This document shows positions 1 through 10,832 of a stretch of DNA of 64,000 nt, piece by piece. The stretch is from Arenicola marina (Eukaryota; Annelida; Polychaeta; Arenicolidae). Where the stretch lies: NCBI GenBank assembly GCA_964019135.1, contig OZ025253.1:32290548-32354547 (forward strand). Direction: 5' to 3'. The notes beneath the pieces are model-generated. The model was not told the origin of the DNA. It ran no database searches and saw only the letters and a program-made list of their open reading frames with translations. The position numbers were made by a program, and so were the translations under genes. How positions within the stretch are numbered: position 1 is the first letter of the stretch; each line of letters begins with the position of its first letter.

Positions 1-58
1 TAAATACCAGAAGCCTTTTGAAACTTCGCAAACATAACGCTATATAAACAGCATAGAT

Positions 59-440
59 GTATTACTTTTATTTATTCAGGTGTAACCATAATTCACCGCT
101 ACATTTAGAAATATTTTTAGCTAGGCCAGATGCTGATTATTGGTCAGAACCTACATGACAAATGATTGTTCAATGAAGATGCAAACCATTTGGATGGTTT
201 CATATTTATTATATACGTGTGATTTCAATAAGAAGTTTCAACAAATAAATTACTTTTATTTATTCAGGTGTAACCGTAATTCACCGTTACATTTAGAAAT
301 ATTATTGGTCAGGCCAGATACTGATTAGTGGTCAGAACCTACATGAAAAATAATTGTTCAATGAAGATGCAAACTGTTTAGATGGTTTCACATTTATTAC
401 ATAATTGTGGTTTCAATAGGAAGTTTCAACTTTAAATATG
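59..440. repeat. Two tandem copies of a ~188-bp unit
   Basis: Two direct copies, about 59-246 and 247-440, share long near-identical stretches, such as the segment around TTTATTCAGGTGTAACC followed by TTCACCG and ACATTTAGAAATAT. Differences are point changes and small indels. No coding potential is seen. Confidence 0.85.
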
Positions 441-1559
441 TTTGTTGAGGAACTGGTTCCACGTGACAAAAACTGTTCACAGATGTAAATGGAAAAATAA
501 ATGAATTTACCATTTACAAAGGGTGTTTTTCTGGAAATGGCTACTTCATCATCTGCCTAATTCCATCACTGAATTAGTCCTAAAGAAACTGCTCCGTTAC
601 AGTTTGTGCTTTTGTTTGATTTAGATGTAAGATGGTGAAAAACCGAAACGTAAACGTATCGGTGCTAAGGGATCCGGATGCGTATCAGTGCCGCGGAAAC
701 GTAGTGCAATAACTCTCTAATGCCCCGCCTGCCGGCCAGCCAATACTCCCATTCCCTCCCATCTGCTCGGGAGCGGCTTTCCAGACATAACAATTTCAAA
801 GTCAGACACTCGAGCCTGCCAGCTAGCCTACCGCCTCGGACACCTCCCCTCCGCCTGCGAGCCGCTATTACCACCCCCACCCCCCGTACCACTCCCATCT
901 CTCGGCGGGCGCCGGGCGAAACTTCGCACCTCTGGGGGTGAGACTTCGGCGTGCCTGGGCAGCCATTTGAGGTGAGGCCGCCCATTCATACGGACTGGGA
1001 ACATTAATGTGGATATATATGCACTTTTGGGATGGCGTGTTGCTCGGGTGTCAATGTGTTTTTGTGGCGATCTGAAAACACTTCGGAAACACTTTGGAAA
1101 ATTTCTGTACTTCAGCAGTGACTTCGGGCTTTTGTCTCCGCCCCATTTCGGGGATTTTCGATGTCGGTTTTGCTCAAAAATATGCTTATTTCGGCTAAAT
1201 CAATACCATTGTATTTGCATATAAAGTAATGTGCATTACATCTCATGGAATATTTAATTTTAATGCCTATTTTTTTTTTTTCGAAATTGTTCCTCAATAC
1301 TATAAAGGTGCAATTCCTAGAGCTATCGCGGATATATTTACTCCAACGTCGCACGTACACAGTTACAACACAAGAGCGTCTACTCATCTGGGGGTACGTA
1401 AGCCAAAGAGTACTTTATCTGAGAAGGGAATCTGAACCACTGGTCCCAGTATATTTAATAAATGGCCGAGAAAGGTTAATTTTTGCTAGTCACATTACAT
1501 GGTTCAGAAGGAAATAAAACGTATGATATTAAATACATTTTATGATGAATAGACTTTTG
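441..1559. other. No gene recognised; GC-rich patch at ~690-990
   Basis: Most of this stretch is AT-rich and without supported exons. The segment at about 690-990 is clearly richer in G+C and CpG and has overlapping open frames on both strands, as such composition produces by chance. It could be a small CpG island or old repeat; I cannot tell. Confidence 0.4.
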
Positions 1560-1850
1560 CCTTTATTTATGTGTTATCCTTTACTGTGGCTAGCTGTGAT
1601 AGACGTTATGTAGCATTCAATGGCTCTCATACTTTTATGTTTATTTATATGACCTTTGACTGTTCTTTTATCGCGTTTTTTCTTTGTTAGCTTGCTTGTA
1701 AATCATTTCCAGCTCAAAACAAGTTACCTAACACGAGCGAGTAAGCCTTTGGCTTCTGCTCTTGTCACGATAAATGTATTGTAAAAATATACTGATTGAA
1801 TGTAATGTGTGTGTTCTTGTGGTAATAAACTGATTATTATAATTAGATTA
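1560..1850 (+). mobile_element. Possible 3' tail of a non-LTR retrotransposon
   Basis: The segment ends in AATAAACTGATTATTAT at about 1,826-1,842. The same string ends the LINE at 39,055-39,113, where it leads into an ATT repeat. The preceding 250 bp look like untranslated LINE 3' sequence, but no reverse transcriptase remains, so the call rests on the tail alone. Confidence 0.35.
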
Positions 1851-2740
1851 TGCATTCTGGTCATGGTCATCTTGTTATTTGTCGATATTTCTGCTGTCTC
1901 AGACTGCGTAAATTGCTAATGTCCTCTAATTTGACAGTTTGACGTTCGTTTATAATGTGTCTCAATATCTGCATTTTTACTGCAGTTTCAAGTTAAACAA
2001 ATGAAAAGAACTGCAACACAGAGATTAAATGTTTATTCTTACACTAAAAGGAACAACCCGAAATAAAGCACACACATTTCACTGATTGTAAAAACAAATT
2101 AACTGGGTATCCTTTGCATTAATATGAAAATTAGGCGATACATGCAAATTCCAGACATTAAGTGAATTTTACCGTCATTGATTAGTTACGCAAAGAATAA
2201 AATGCAGTAACTATGCATGTTCTCGCCAAAATATAGGTATAGAATACATCATTCGACAGACACACAGTTCGTACCATGGCTATTACACGATCAAGGGTCT
2301 GGTAGGGGTGAATGGAGATACACGACATAGGCATATTTGAAAAATCGACCATTCGACATGTACCCCCAAATTCCGAGACTGAGGATCTGAAAAAGTGACA
2401 TAGCCACAGACATTCTCTAAAAGAGACCCGGAACGCCGCGACAAATCAACATTCGACACTGAGAATGTTGACACAATACACTGGACCCCTCCTTCCAGAT
2501 CCCTATGATCCGTATATCAGAATGAAGAATACAATGCGAAGACGGAAATCACCCTCCTGCTTGCGATATGCGCAACATGTCGTTTAGATGTTGCTATTTG
2601 TCATATACGTTCCGCACAGTGATCATCAGTACACGCTATGCAACATATGCCTCTCATTTAGTGGTTGAGGCTAATATTACATGCATATCTGCATAGCTGA
2701 CAACGTCATTATCTAAGTATTCGGATAATTGCATGTTTAT
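1849..2740 (+). repeat. ~0.85-kb low-copy repeat, copy R1
   Basis: This repeat recurs at 3,070-3,760, 22,928-23,720 and 43,492-44,350 in the same orientation. Landmarks are ATTCTGGTCATGGTCATCTT near the start, CACGATCAAGGGTCTGG in the middle and TACACTGGACCCCTCC towards the end. No TIRs, transposase or poly(A) tail were found. It lies downstream of the Mab-21 exon in both A and B, so it probably spread as part of the segmental duplication. Confidence 0.8.
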
Positions 2741-3069
2741 TATATGACCATATGACCAATAATAGCTCATACATATATATAATACAACCGTGCCTTATGC
2801 GACTGGTATCCAGTTATTTTATACAGCATATTATATATAGTATCATAGCATATCACGTATAAGGTTTGACTTTGTTTTAATCAGCCTGTCTCATGGGAAT
2901 TACTGTTAACGACCAAAGTGTTAAAATATATACAGATTTTTTTGACATGATTGGTGCAGATGTTGATCAATATATTTTAATCAATTTAAAAACAATCCAA
3001 AGCTTTCATGTTATGCTTTCACGTACGTCTGTGTATCAATAATATATCTATATAGAACATTAGAAAGCA

Positions 3070-3760
3070 TTTATTGATAATTATAATTGTAAAAACAAAT
3101 AAACTGGGTATCATTTGCATTAATGTTAAAATCTGGCTATACATGCAAATTCCAGATATCAACTGAATTACACCGTCACTGATTAGTTACGCAAAGAATA
3201 AAATGGAATAAGTATACATGTTCACGCCAAAATATAGGTATGGAGCACAACATCATTCGATAGACACACAGTTCGTGCCATGGCTATTACACGATCAAGG
3301 GTCTGGAAGGGGTAAATGCCGACACGTGACACAGGCATATTTGAAAAATCGATCATTCGACATTGACCCTCAAATTCCGAGACTGAGGATCTGAAAAAGT
3401 GACATAGCCACAGATATCCTCTGAAAGAGACCCGGAACGCAGCGACAAATCAACATTCGACACTGAGAATGTTGACACAATACACTGGACCCCTCCTTCC
3501 AGATCCGTATGATCCGTATATCAGAATGAAGAATACAGTGCGAAGACGGAAATCACGCTCCTACTTACGATATACGCAACATGTCTTTTATATGTTACTA
3601 TTTGTCATATACGTTCCGCACAGTGATCATCAGTACACGCTATGCAACATATGCCTCTCATTTAGTGGTTGAGGCTAATATTACATGCATATCTGCATAG
3701 CTGACAACGTCATTATCTAAGTATTCGGATAATTGCATGTTTATTATATGATCATTTCTT
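3070..3760 (+). repeat. ~0.85-kb low-copy repeat, copy R2
   Basis: Direct-repeat neighbour of R1 that lacks the first ~230 bp. It starts near TTGTAAAAACAAATAAACTG and matches R1 through the segment ending TCGGATAATTGCATGTTTAT. The R1-R2 arrangement is a local tandem duplication of about 1 kb. Confidence 0.8.
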
Positions 3761-4703
3761 CTGCATTTGCTGCGATCTGTAAACTATTCGCGACATATGT
3801 TTTTCAGTTAGTCACTGAGGCCGTTATAACATTACTCTGAAGGACAAGCAGTTGAAATATGTGGAATCATAATACATATTCACCAAGCTATACATCTTGC
3901 CTCATTGGTGTATCCGTCTTTGGGTGAGATACTTCATATATATCTGCGTATCATTTACATATATCTATCTGAATTATAAAGAATAAAGATGCATGATAAC
4001 CTTGCAAATAACACTTCATATAATACGTCAAGTGTATATATATCCACGCTCATAAAGGATGCAATATTGTAAGTGAAAACGAAGGCAGTTCAATTACTGA
4101 ATGTAAGCGCTTTATACATAAATATAGCAAGTAAGTAGATATCTTGCCGCTAACAAATATATATTATGTTACTGTTCTCTAGTCCATACTTTATCTTTAT
4201 CTTATGGGTTTGATTTGTAAGTACATGTTAATTACTATACACTTGCAAATGCGCATACTTGTTATCAGATGTCTTACTTCTTTGAGCCAACATGAGCAAA
4301 CAGTTATTATTTTGATCTGACTCAAAATACATCAATTCATCAAAGATGTTTTTGCGCTAGAGGTGTATACATGACACGTTTAAAGCAAATCCAAATAAAT
4401 GCGTTGATTATTCTGCAAGATATTAGACAAAGCCCTTTGAAAGTACCATGTCTACTTCATTCTTGAATGCAGTAAAGAATATACTTTGGAAGCAGGTCTC
4501 GAATGACATCAATCATCATGCATTGATCATAATTATTACATTTCCGTAATTGCTGTTTACATAGTGTGTCATATTGTCATATTGATTATGTTACATAAAG
4601 ATACAGGATTTTCTGCACGTACAAACGGAATTTGAAGTTTCGGTAAGCCACCGTGGTTACCTATCTCTATCAGCTGTACTTGTAAACCGTCACAGCTATA
4701 TTG
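3761..4703. other. Downstream flank of Mab-21 gene copy A; no exon seen
   Basis: AT-rich sequence that aligns by eye with 44,480-45,900 in copy B, for example AAAGCCCTTTGAAAGTACCATG at 4,430 and 45,610. It could hold a 3' UTR or a further 3' exon of the minus-strand gene (see the donor-like site at the end of the Mab-21 exon), but I identify none. Confidence 0.5.
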
Positions 4704-6801
4704 TTACTCACAGTCTGGATCACTCGCACGGCTTACCTCGCAGAGCCGACGGCAAAGTTCATAGTGGCACGAGATCAGTGATTCGGACGGCCAGCACCAG
4801 TCCGGCCAGTCGGCACGCCTATTGGCCCTCTCGTCCTCCGAGAGGGCGGACGGCAACCTCCGCACAGAGCGCGGGAAGATAGGGCGAACACCTTCTGCTG
4901 CCAGAAGAGGGTGGGCCACTGGCGAGCCCCATCCTCCTTTTTCCATGTCGCTCGTCAGCCTCGCCATGTAGTGATGCACACCCCTCCGTTCACTGCATGA
5001 ACCACCGGCGTCTGGAAGTTCTGCTTTACGCTCTTTATGGCCATCCAGACGGCCATCAATAACATCTCCCAATACGAGATATTTCAAGTAGGCCGAGCGA
5101 ATGGCTAGCCACGGCTTATCCGGGATGCCCACAGCTTCTCCTACAGCAGGGTGGATTGCTGCTGGATACAGACCAAGGTACCTGGCATGCCTGATCATTT
5201 CCGCACACAGGGGACAGTCCGTCCGGACGCACGTCGCCTGATCGGTTGGTCCTGCTGGCCGATGGGCCCTGTGTACCGCAGCCACCACTAGTGCAACCCT
5301 GCTCCAATAGACACCTTGACCAGGCTCCCCTTCTTCTTCCCCTTCCCTCCTCTTGGGCAGTTGCAGAATCCCAGATCGCATCGACTGCTCCACGCAATCC
5401 ACTAAGCCAACTAGGTCAACAACGCCCGAGACCGCCTCACCGCTATCAATTACTGGGACAAAGCATTCGGTGCCTGGTACATATCTGATGGCGTCAGCTT
5501 CCGCTTGTTCTACAAAAGCCGACTCACCTTCGGCGAGCGTCTCTCTGACAATGTTTCCTCCCTCTGGAACTTCGTCGGTCGCTGTTTCTTCTCCGTGTAT
5601 CTTCCCGATACCCCCCGTTTCTCGTTGAAGCTCTGTCGGTTCTGGAGACTTGTGGGTCGCGTTATCGTCTTTTACGCTTTGGGCCGTTGTGGCTTTTCTT
5701 TCTTCGATGCCCGGCACAACCACTTGAGAAGTGTGGACCGTCACAGCTGCGGATACCAGAGCCTCCAAAGCCTCTCGGGCTTGCTTTACGTCGCTTTGTT
5801 CCGGACACCATTGCAGGTAATAACTTGACAACAGTTTTACCGCTCTGATCAGGGGAACCGATTCAGAGTTCGCCCCCAGCGAGGTCAGCGAACGTGCCTC
5901 CACCACTGCCGTCGTCGGTATCCATTTTTCTCGCCCTGGCACCAGGTGTGCAGGGTACGGTGCAGACTCAGGGAGCCCAGCCACTCTGAATAACGTGCCC
6001 ATCCTCTCCAGTGTGGACGACTGAAGGGCGTCACGTGGGATGCAGAAGGCTGGAGTGAAGTCGAGACTGACGGGGGTTACCTCTTGCCACGTCAGGCGAG
6101 GGGAGGCCGCCGGACGAGCCACACCCATTCCGCTGTACTTTGGCGAGACCAGCCCCCCATGCGTGAGCCCATCTGGCGGCGGCACAGAGGCTAACTTAGA
6201 ATCCATATCGTCTTGCCATCTGTCATGGAACGCTTTTGGATCAACCTTTCCCATGCCATTTTCTTCTCTCAATATAATGTCACGCTTTCCATGTCCTCCT
6301 CGGCAAACTTTTAGCACTTCACCGGTAACCCACACGCTCCATTCGCCATCCGTGGTGTCCTTCTGTACGAACACCCCCTTGCCACTCACAGTGACAAGAA
6401 CGTCAAATTCATTCGGAGAGGCGCTGACTCGTGTACCGTCGTAAAAGCTTCCGACAAAATGAAGTACAAGCCCATACCACAGCGGGTCGTCCTCAGCTAT
6501 TGCCGTGCACATACTACACACATAGTCATTAATCGCACCCTTTACTTTCCGCGTATCATGATGGTCGTAGTCAAATGAACCTCTCTCGAGGGCTTGTACT
6601 TCTTCTTCGAATGTTGCAAGGACTCGATTGTCCAAGCGTTTTTTAAATGACATTACTAAACCAAGAAACATCCCCCACACCCTACAGAAGGCTTGTCGCC
6701 ATTTGGGCGTTGGCCACGGCGCCTTACATATCGTAGTGACGGTCCTTTCTGCAGTTCTTTCAGGACATTTGTCTTGAACTACGACCTCATCGGTAGAAGA
6801 A
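4704..6801 (-). CDS. Mab-21/cGAS-like nucleotidyltransferase exon, copy A
   Basis: Long exon encoding the C-terminal ~700 residues of an ankyrin-Mab-21 fusion protein. The acceptor TTTCTAG ends at 6,802, and the exon needs two nucleotides from the preceding ankyrin exon, which supplies exactly two. Numbering from the in-frame GTG at 6,680, the nucleotidyltransferase signature is Gly-Ser at 77-78 followed by Glu91-Phe-Asp93 (codons about 6,402-6,410). A third acidic residue, Asp207, lies in a strand reading VSLDFTPAF (codon 6,060-6,062). This is the order of the catalytic triad in cGAS and OAS. A Mab-21-like helical part follows (EARSLTSLG, then LIRAVKLL). An acidic, Thr/Glu-rich insert runs from about 305 to 455, then a segment with His and CVRTDCPLC that could bind metal. 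The frame is open throughout. A donor-like GAG|GTAAGC at 4,737 may be the true exon end. Enzymatic activity is inferred from motifs only. Confidence 0.83.
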
Positions 6802-7347
6802 CTAGAAATAGATAATTATAAAGGAATTAAAAATCATTGTTTTGTCATGAGTCGTCTCGTTAGAAAGGCTCAGTTGCACGAGAAGAGAAAACATGTCCGG
6901 TTATAACCGGTTATGCTGTGGGCAATCAATAATTTCAAATAATGTCTTTAATAATATGCTTTATATGTTATATGAAATATGTTTTTAGACATGCTTTCGT
7001 ACAACACCAATGATAGCTGTTTCTTCCTCTTGCAATTGATTAGTAATTATTCCGAAAGTCAACAACAAGTAATTCATCATCTATACCATGAACACCCCCC
7101 CCCCTTCCATCCTCCCAATGATCGTCACAAACCCCAGTCGTATGGTATCACTATATCCATTGTAGGCCAATTTCAGATTAAGCCCATATCCAAAACTGCA
7201 CCTCACTTTTCTTGATTCTGCGTTGTTCCGTGTATATACGACATACAAAATAGGCTTCACCACCCATCAAAACAATTCATCAACTGTAATTGAAATGTGT
7301 CAAATATGTAATAGCAGTGTATGCATTAGCAAATTACATAAACTGAC

Positions 7348-7520
7348 CTCACTACATGCTTGATGGAATCCATGATCTGTTGTCCAGAGACCAAGTCAAA
7401 GGCTGTTTTCCCCTGACGGTTCTTATGGTGCAGGTCTGCGCCATGACTCAGGAGGTATTTGACAAGAGCCGTCGTCGTTCGATGACACTCGCCCAATTCA
7501 GGACCCGTATCGTTGTAGAT
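7348..7520 (-). CDS. Ankyrin exon delta-2, copy A, joins the Mab-21 exon
   Basis: 173-nt exon with acceptor TTGCACAG and donor GAG|GTCAGT. It starts in phase 0 and ends with two spare nucleotides, the complement needed by the Mab-21 exon at 6,801. It encodes a KYLLSHGADLHHKNRQGKTA ankyrin repeat and a capping helix (FDLVSGQQIMD). Its sister in copy B (48,594-48,766) has the same length and phases, which supports the fusion transcript. Confidence 0.8.
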
Positions 7521-8003
7521 CTGTGCAAGACAACGATAATGTAGAAACAAAAAATACGAACGGTGTATATCCAATCAAATGAGTCCATTGATGCTTGTAA
7601 CAATACCTTAAATCTCCCAGAAATAATAGTAATTGTATTTGTCCACTTTATACTCCCAGTGCACACTATTTGTCTACATTTTACACGTTCATACTCGCAG
7701 ACCATTCGGTAATATAATCACTTGACCAAGTAATATATATCACAACAATTATGATAATATCGCAAGAAAATAATTCCGCGTTCAGCAGGCTTGGATGGTA
7801 TGCCGTGCACATATTATTTAATTCATAGATCAAAGCAAAATACACAATTCGCTGCTGTGCAAAATACAGGTTAAAATATTGCATCCGTGGTAATAATTGT
7901 ACCTGGTATTAATGGTTAGCGTTTTCACGCAGTTGTACAGAACACAATCGCAATGAGTTCTTAGTGTCAATTTCGGTATGAGGCAAAACGACGCTGACTA
8001 TAC

Positions 8004-8113
8004 CTCAGCAATTTCCGGGGCGCCAGTCATGTTGGTGTGTGTTGTATCTGAGGCTCTGAGAGCCAGGTGAAGACATGTATTGCCGTCGTCGTCCTCTGCG
8101 TCAACCCGCGCAC
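8004..8113 (-). CDS. Ankyrin exon gamma-2, copy A
   Basis: 110-nt exon, acceptor ATTGCAG, donor GAG|GTATAG. It completes a Gly codon begun by exon beta-2 and ends on a codon boundary. The peptide contains GARVDAEDDDGNTCLHLAL, a canonical ankyrin repeat start, and ends APEIAE. The length matches gamma-1 (11,884-11,993) and both copy-B gamma exons. Confidence 0.78.
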
Positions 8114-8138
8114 CTGCAATCACACCAGCGTACATAGC

Positions 8139-8660
8139 CTGCCTACATAACATACACAACCAGCCTACATAACATACATAACCAACGTACATAACATGCA
8201 TAACCAGCCCACATAACATACATAACCAGCGTGCATAACATACATAACCAGCCTACATAACATAAATAACCAGCCTATAAAAACATAAATCACCAGCCTA
8301 CATAACATACACAACCAGCCAACATAACATACATAACCAGCGTGCATAACAAACATAACCAGCCTACATAACATACATAACCAACGTGCATAACATACGT
8401 AACCAGCCTGCATAACATACATAACCAGCCTACATAACATACATAACCAGCCTACACAACATACATAACCGGCCTACATAACATACATAACCAGCCTACA
8501 TAAGATACATAACCAACCTACATAACATACATAACCAGCCCACATAACATACATAACCAGCCTACATAGTCAGCCTACATAGCCAGCCTACATAACATAC
8601 ATAACCAGTCTACATAACATACTCCACTAGCCTACATAACATACATAACCAGCGTACATA
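8139..8660. repeat. 22-bp minisatellite in intron, ~24 copies
   Basis: Array of the 22-bp unit ACCAGCCTACATAACATACATA with variants (CGTACATAAC, CGTGCATAAC). It lies in the intron just upstream of ankyrin exon gamma-2. Copy B has a shorter array of about 12 units at the same place, so length varies between paralogues. The Met/Leu/Cys-rich open frames across it are artefacts of the repeat. Confidence 0.92.
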
Positions 8661-8795
8661 TGATGTATCTAGTGTGACCGGCCAACAGGTATAGCATGCG
8701 AACCAATGTGTTATTGCTGTCGATTTATGGCACTTGGTACGTATGCACTCAGGTGGTTCAATAAGGGATTATTGACTTGAGACGTGTAAACTTAC

Positions 8796-8907
8796 CTTTA
8801 CCAACGAGAAGCTCTATTATGGCGGGGTTGCCATGGGACCATGGTGACGTTGCTAGTAGCAGCGCCGTCTGGCCGCGGTTGTTGCGTAGCTCCAGATCTG
8901 CCGCTCC
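8796..8907 (-). CDS. Ankyrin exon beta-2, copy A
   Basis: 112-nt exon, acceptor CGATTAG, strong donor AAAG|GTAAGT. It starts in phase 0 and ends with one spare nucleotide. It encodes AADLELRNNRGQTALLLAT and a helix ending AIIELLVGK. An overlapping open frame on the same strand is a frame shadow. Copy B counterpart is 49,902-50,013. Confidence 0.78.
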
Positions 8908-9597
8908 CTAATCGGTACAACATCAACGAGTATAATTGCGAAGAGGAAAAGGATAAATGCAAACAATGTTTGATGGCTTGCAATAGATACGACTACATTC
9001 ATGCTTATTTTACTAATACCATCTATAATACCACCGACGCCGCAGTGGTGCAGATGCCTTGTCGGCACAATCAGCCCCATTACCAGTGACCATGATGTGG
9101 AATATATTCTGAAGCGGCATCACAAAATGTGACGCGTTTACCATAGGCCACCGTTAAGTGATCAACATTAGGAATAAACATTCTGCCCGGTAATTTGGTG
9201 TACAATCTGCAGATGACGTTCGCATGATTGAGGCGGGGGCGTGTTGTCAGCGGAACACTTAGTTACAATTAGTTACCTATCCATATAAAGATATGACAAA
9301 AGCCCTGGGCAGTTGCAGTTACAACGATCAATGCTGAGACAATATTTGATCTATGTCCAGTGGCATTGCATAATTAACCCTGACCAGCGTGCAGGTATGA
9401 ATAAATTCTGCACAATTGGTCTAGTGGATATGGGTCTCGCAAAAGGCTGTACAACATCGATGGCCACAATGAGGAACTGGTGGACGGTGAATCGAGTACG
9501 GGATGCATGTCCCATTCAACAATCCAAAGCAACATTGAACATGCATGCATCAATGTCATTAACGTGACGTGCATTAAATATATTTTTAGGTAGTTAC

Positions 9598-9724
9598 CTG
9601 TTCAGTCAATGTCAAGGCCACGTCATAGTGCCCCTCTTCGACAGCCAGATGGAGTGCGGTGTTTCCGTCATTGTTTGGTGTGTTCACAGTCTGTGGGGAT
9701 GATTCTATGATCCGTTCAGTGGCG
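9598..9724 (-). CDS. Ankyrin exon alpha-2, copy A
   Basis: 127-nt exon, acceptor CATATAG, donor CAG|GTAACT. It begins with one nucleotide completing a codon and ends on a boundary. It encodes ATERIIESSPQTV, then DGNTALHLAVEEGHYDVAL, one clean ankyrin repeat. Every alpha exon in the window is 127 nt with the same phases. Confidence 0.8.
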
Positions 9725-9947
9725 CTATATGGAAACAAACATTCAGTTTCTCGTTTCATTTGTTCTGTGTTTTCGCACAGTAAACATGCATGAAATGCGT
9801 ATGTGTACGCTCGACAGCTAGAACAATGGCAGTTATTTTCTACTTTCTAACTTCATGTTTTGTCAACCGTATGAACGATGCTCATGACGGGTCATATTTT
9901 CATTTAAAGACTGTATAGTATGGAGATCAGATAACGTCTCTAGTTAA

Positions 9948-10355
9948 AGTTGCATGTCGAGTTCTTTCCCGCCAAAACTAAGCCCAGGCGAAATTTATAT
10001 CAAAATCTGTAGAAAACTCGATTGTCCCATTCCATAAATGTCCCATTTCAGAAACCTGATAAACCTCGCCTTTTCGGCTGTGCTGTGGCAAACGTGTCTA
10101 TTCCGCGACACCACAGCACTCTGTCGCGGCACTGCTACTTATACCAAAGCATCGCGAAGCACACAAACTGATGACGTTTACCACTGAAATGCAAATTTGT
10201 GGTAAATTGATATCACGGGCAATGCTAAGAGACACTATTTGGCAGTCTGGCATGGGTGGAGGTTAGACAAAACCAATCTTAAATGATTCAAGGACTGATT
10301 ATTATTTGTATTTTGACCTCTTTAGTTTTGGCGGGAAAGAGCTCCACATGCAACT
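9948..10355. mobile_element. 408-bp TTAA-flanked MITE (piggyBac-like)
   Basis: Non-coding element with terminal inverted repeats AGTTGCATGT...ACATGCAACT, extending as imperfect repeats through TTTCCCGCCAAAACTAA. It is flanked by TTAA at 9,944-9,947 and 10,356-10,359. Copy B at about 51,076 shows the uninterrupted target with a single TTAA, so the insertion came after the A/B duplication. TTAA duplication is typical of piggyBac elements. Confidence 0.88.
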
Positions 10356-10418
10356 TTAACGAAAAAATATCGGCCAACATTTGGTTGAAACCGAGTGGAG
10401 CCATTAATAGCTAATCAC

Positions 10419-10552
10419 ATGGTGTTTCCCGCCAGAGAGGCGCAATGTAGGTCTCCATTGTTCTTGCTCGCAAAGTCGATGATGGGCTGCCGGATCACAT
10501 CTGCGTTGCCTTTAATATTTGCGTTATGCACTCTGGTGTTGCCGACGGAATC
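10419..10552 (-). CDS. Ankyrin exon epsilon, copy A, with two in-frame deletions
   Basis: 134-nt exon, acceptor ATTACAG, weak donor CAT|GTGATT. It starts in phase 0 and ends with two spare nucleotides. It encodes DSVGNTRVHNANIKGNADV. Relative to copy B (155 nt) it lacks 12 bp in the first helix and 9 bp before the HCASLAGN segment. Both losses keep the frame but shorten the ankyrin repeat, including its LTVLH core. Confidence 0.7.
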
Positions 10553-10646
10553 CTGTAATAGCAAAGTCAGATCTCAGAGCAATGCAAACCATCAAGGCCG
10601 AATGGGGGTAAACCACATGACGAGACAGGAGATTATGCAATACATG

Positions 10647-10832
10647 CATTGGGTAAGTTGTTCAGGTTTTGAGGGTTGTTGTAATGAAAATACCGTTGAC
10701 GTCCGGCGAGTCATCGGAGGGGATGTTGGTGGGGACGGGGTAGGTGACGTGGCAGGGGAAGCGCGTCCAGGGGCAACGACAGCGGAGGTGTCAGCGGCGA
10801 ACTTGCCCATTGGGTTCCTTGTCTGGTAATCC
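10647..10832 (-). pseudogene. Linker exon, copy A, 3' half and donor deleted
   Basis: Acceptor CGTTACAG at 10,833. The encoded linker is rich in Pro, Ser, Thr and Ala (VVAPGRASP, then SPTPSPPTSPPMTRR) with no recognised domain. In copy B the same exon is 274 nt and ends in a good GTAAGT donor. Here a 242-bp deletion joins TACATG to CATTGGG at 10,646/10,647, removing the last ~85 nt of the exon and the donor. Read-through meets TGA after about 20 codons. Confidence 0.75.

Noticed and set aside
665..985. Open frames on both strands in the GC-rich patch
   Set aside because: Arg/Pro/Ser-rich in all frames with no splice or family support; composition effect.
1849..2740. R-family repeat as a transposon
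   Set aside because: No TIRs, LTRs, poly(A) tail or coding; copies track the segmental duplication, so a mobile origin is unproven.
5116..6444. Several plus-strand and off-frame open frames over the Mab-21 exon
   Set aside because: Shadows of a GC-richer true exon; the same shadows occur over copy B and have no domain.
8139..8660. CRISPR-like array
   Set aside because: Units are contiguous 22-bp tandem repeats without unique spacers, in a eukaryotic intron.
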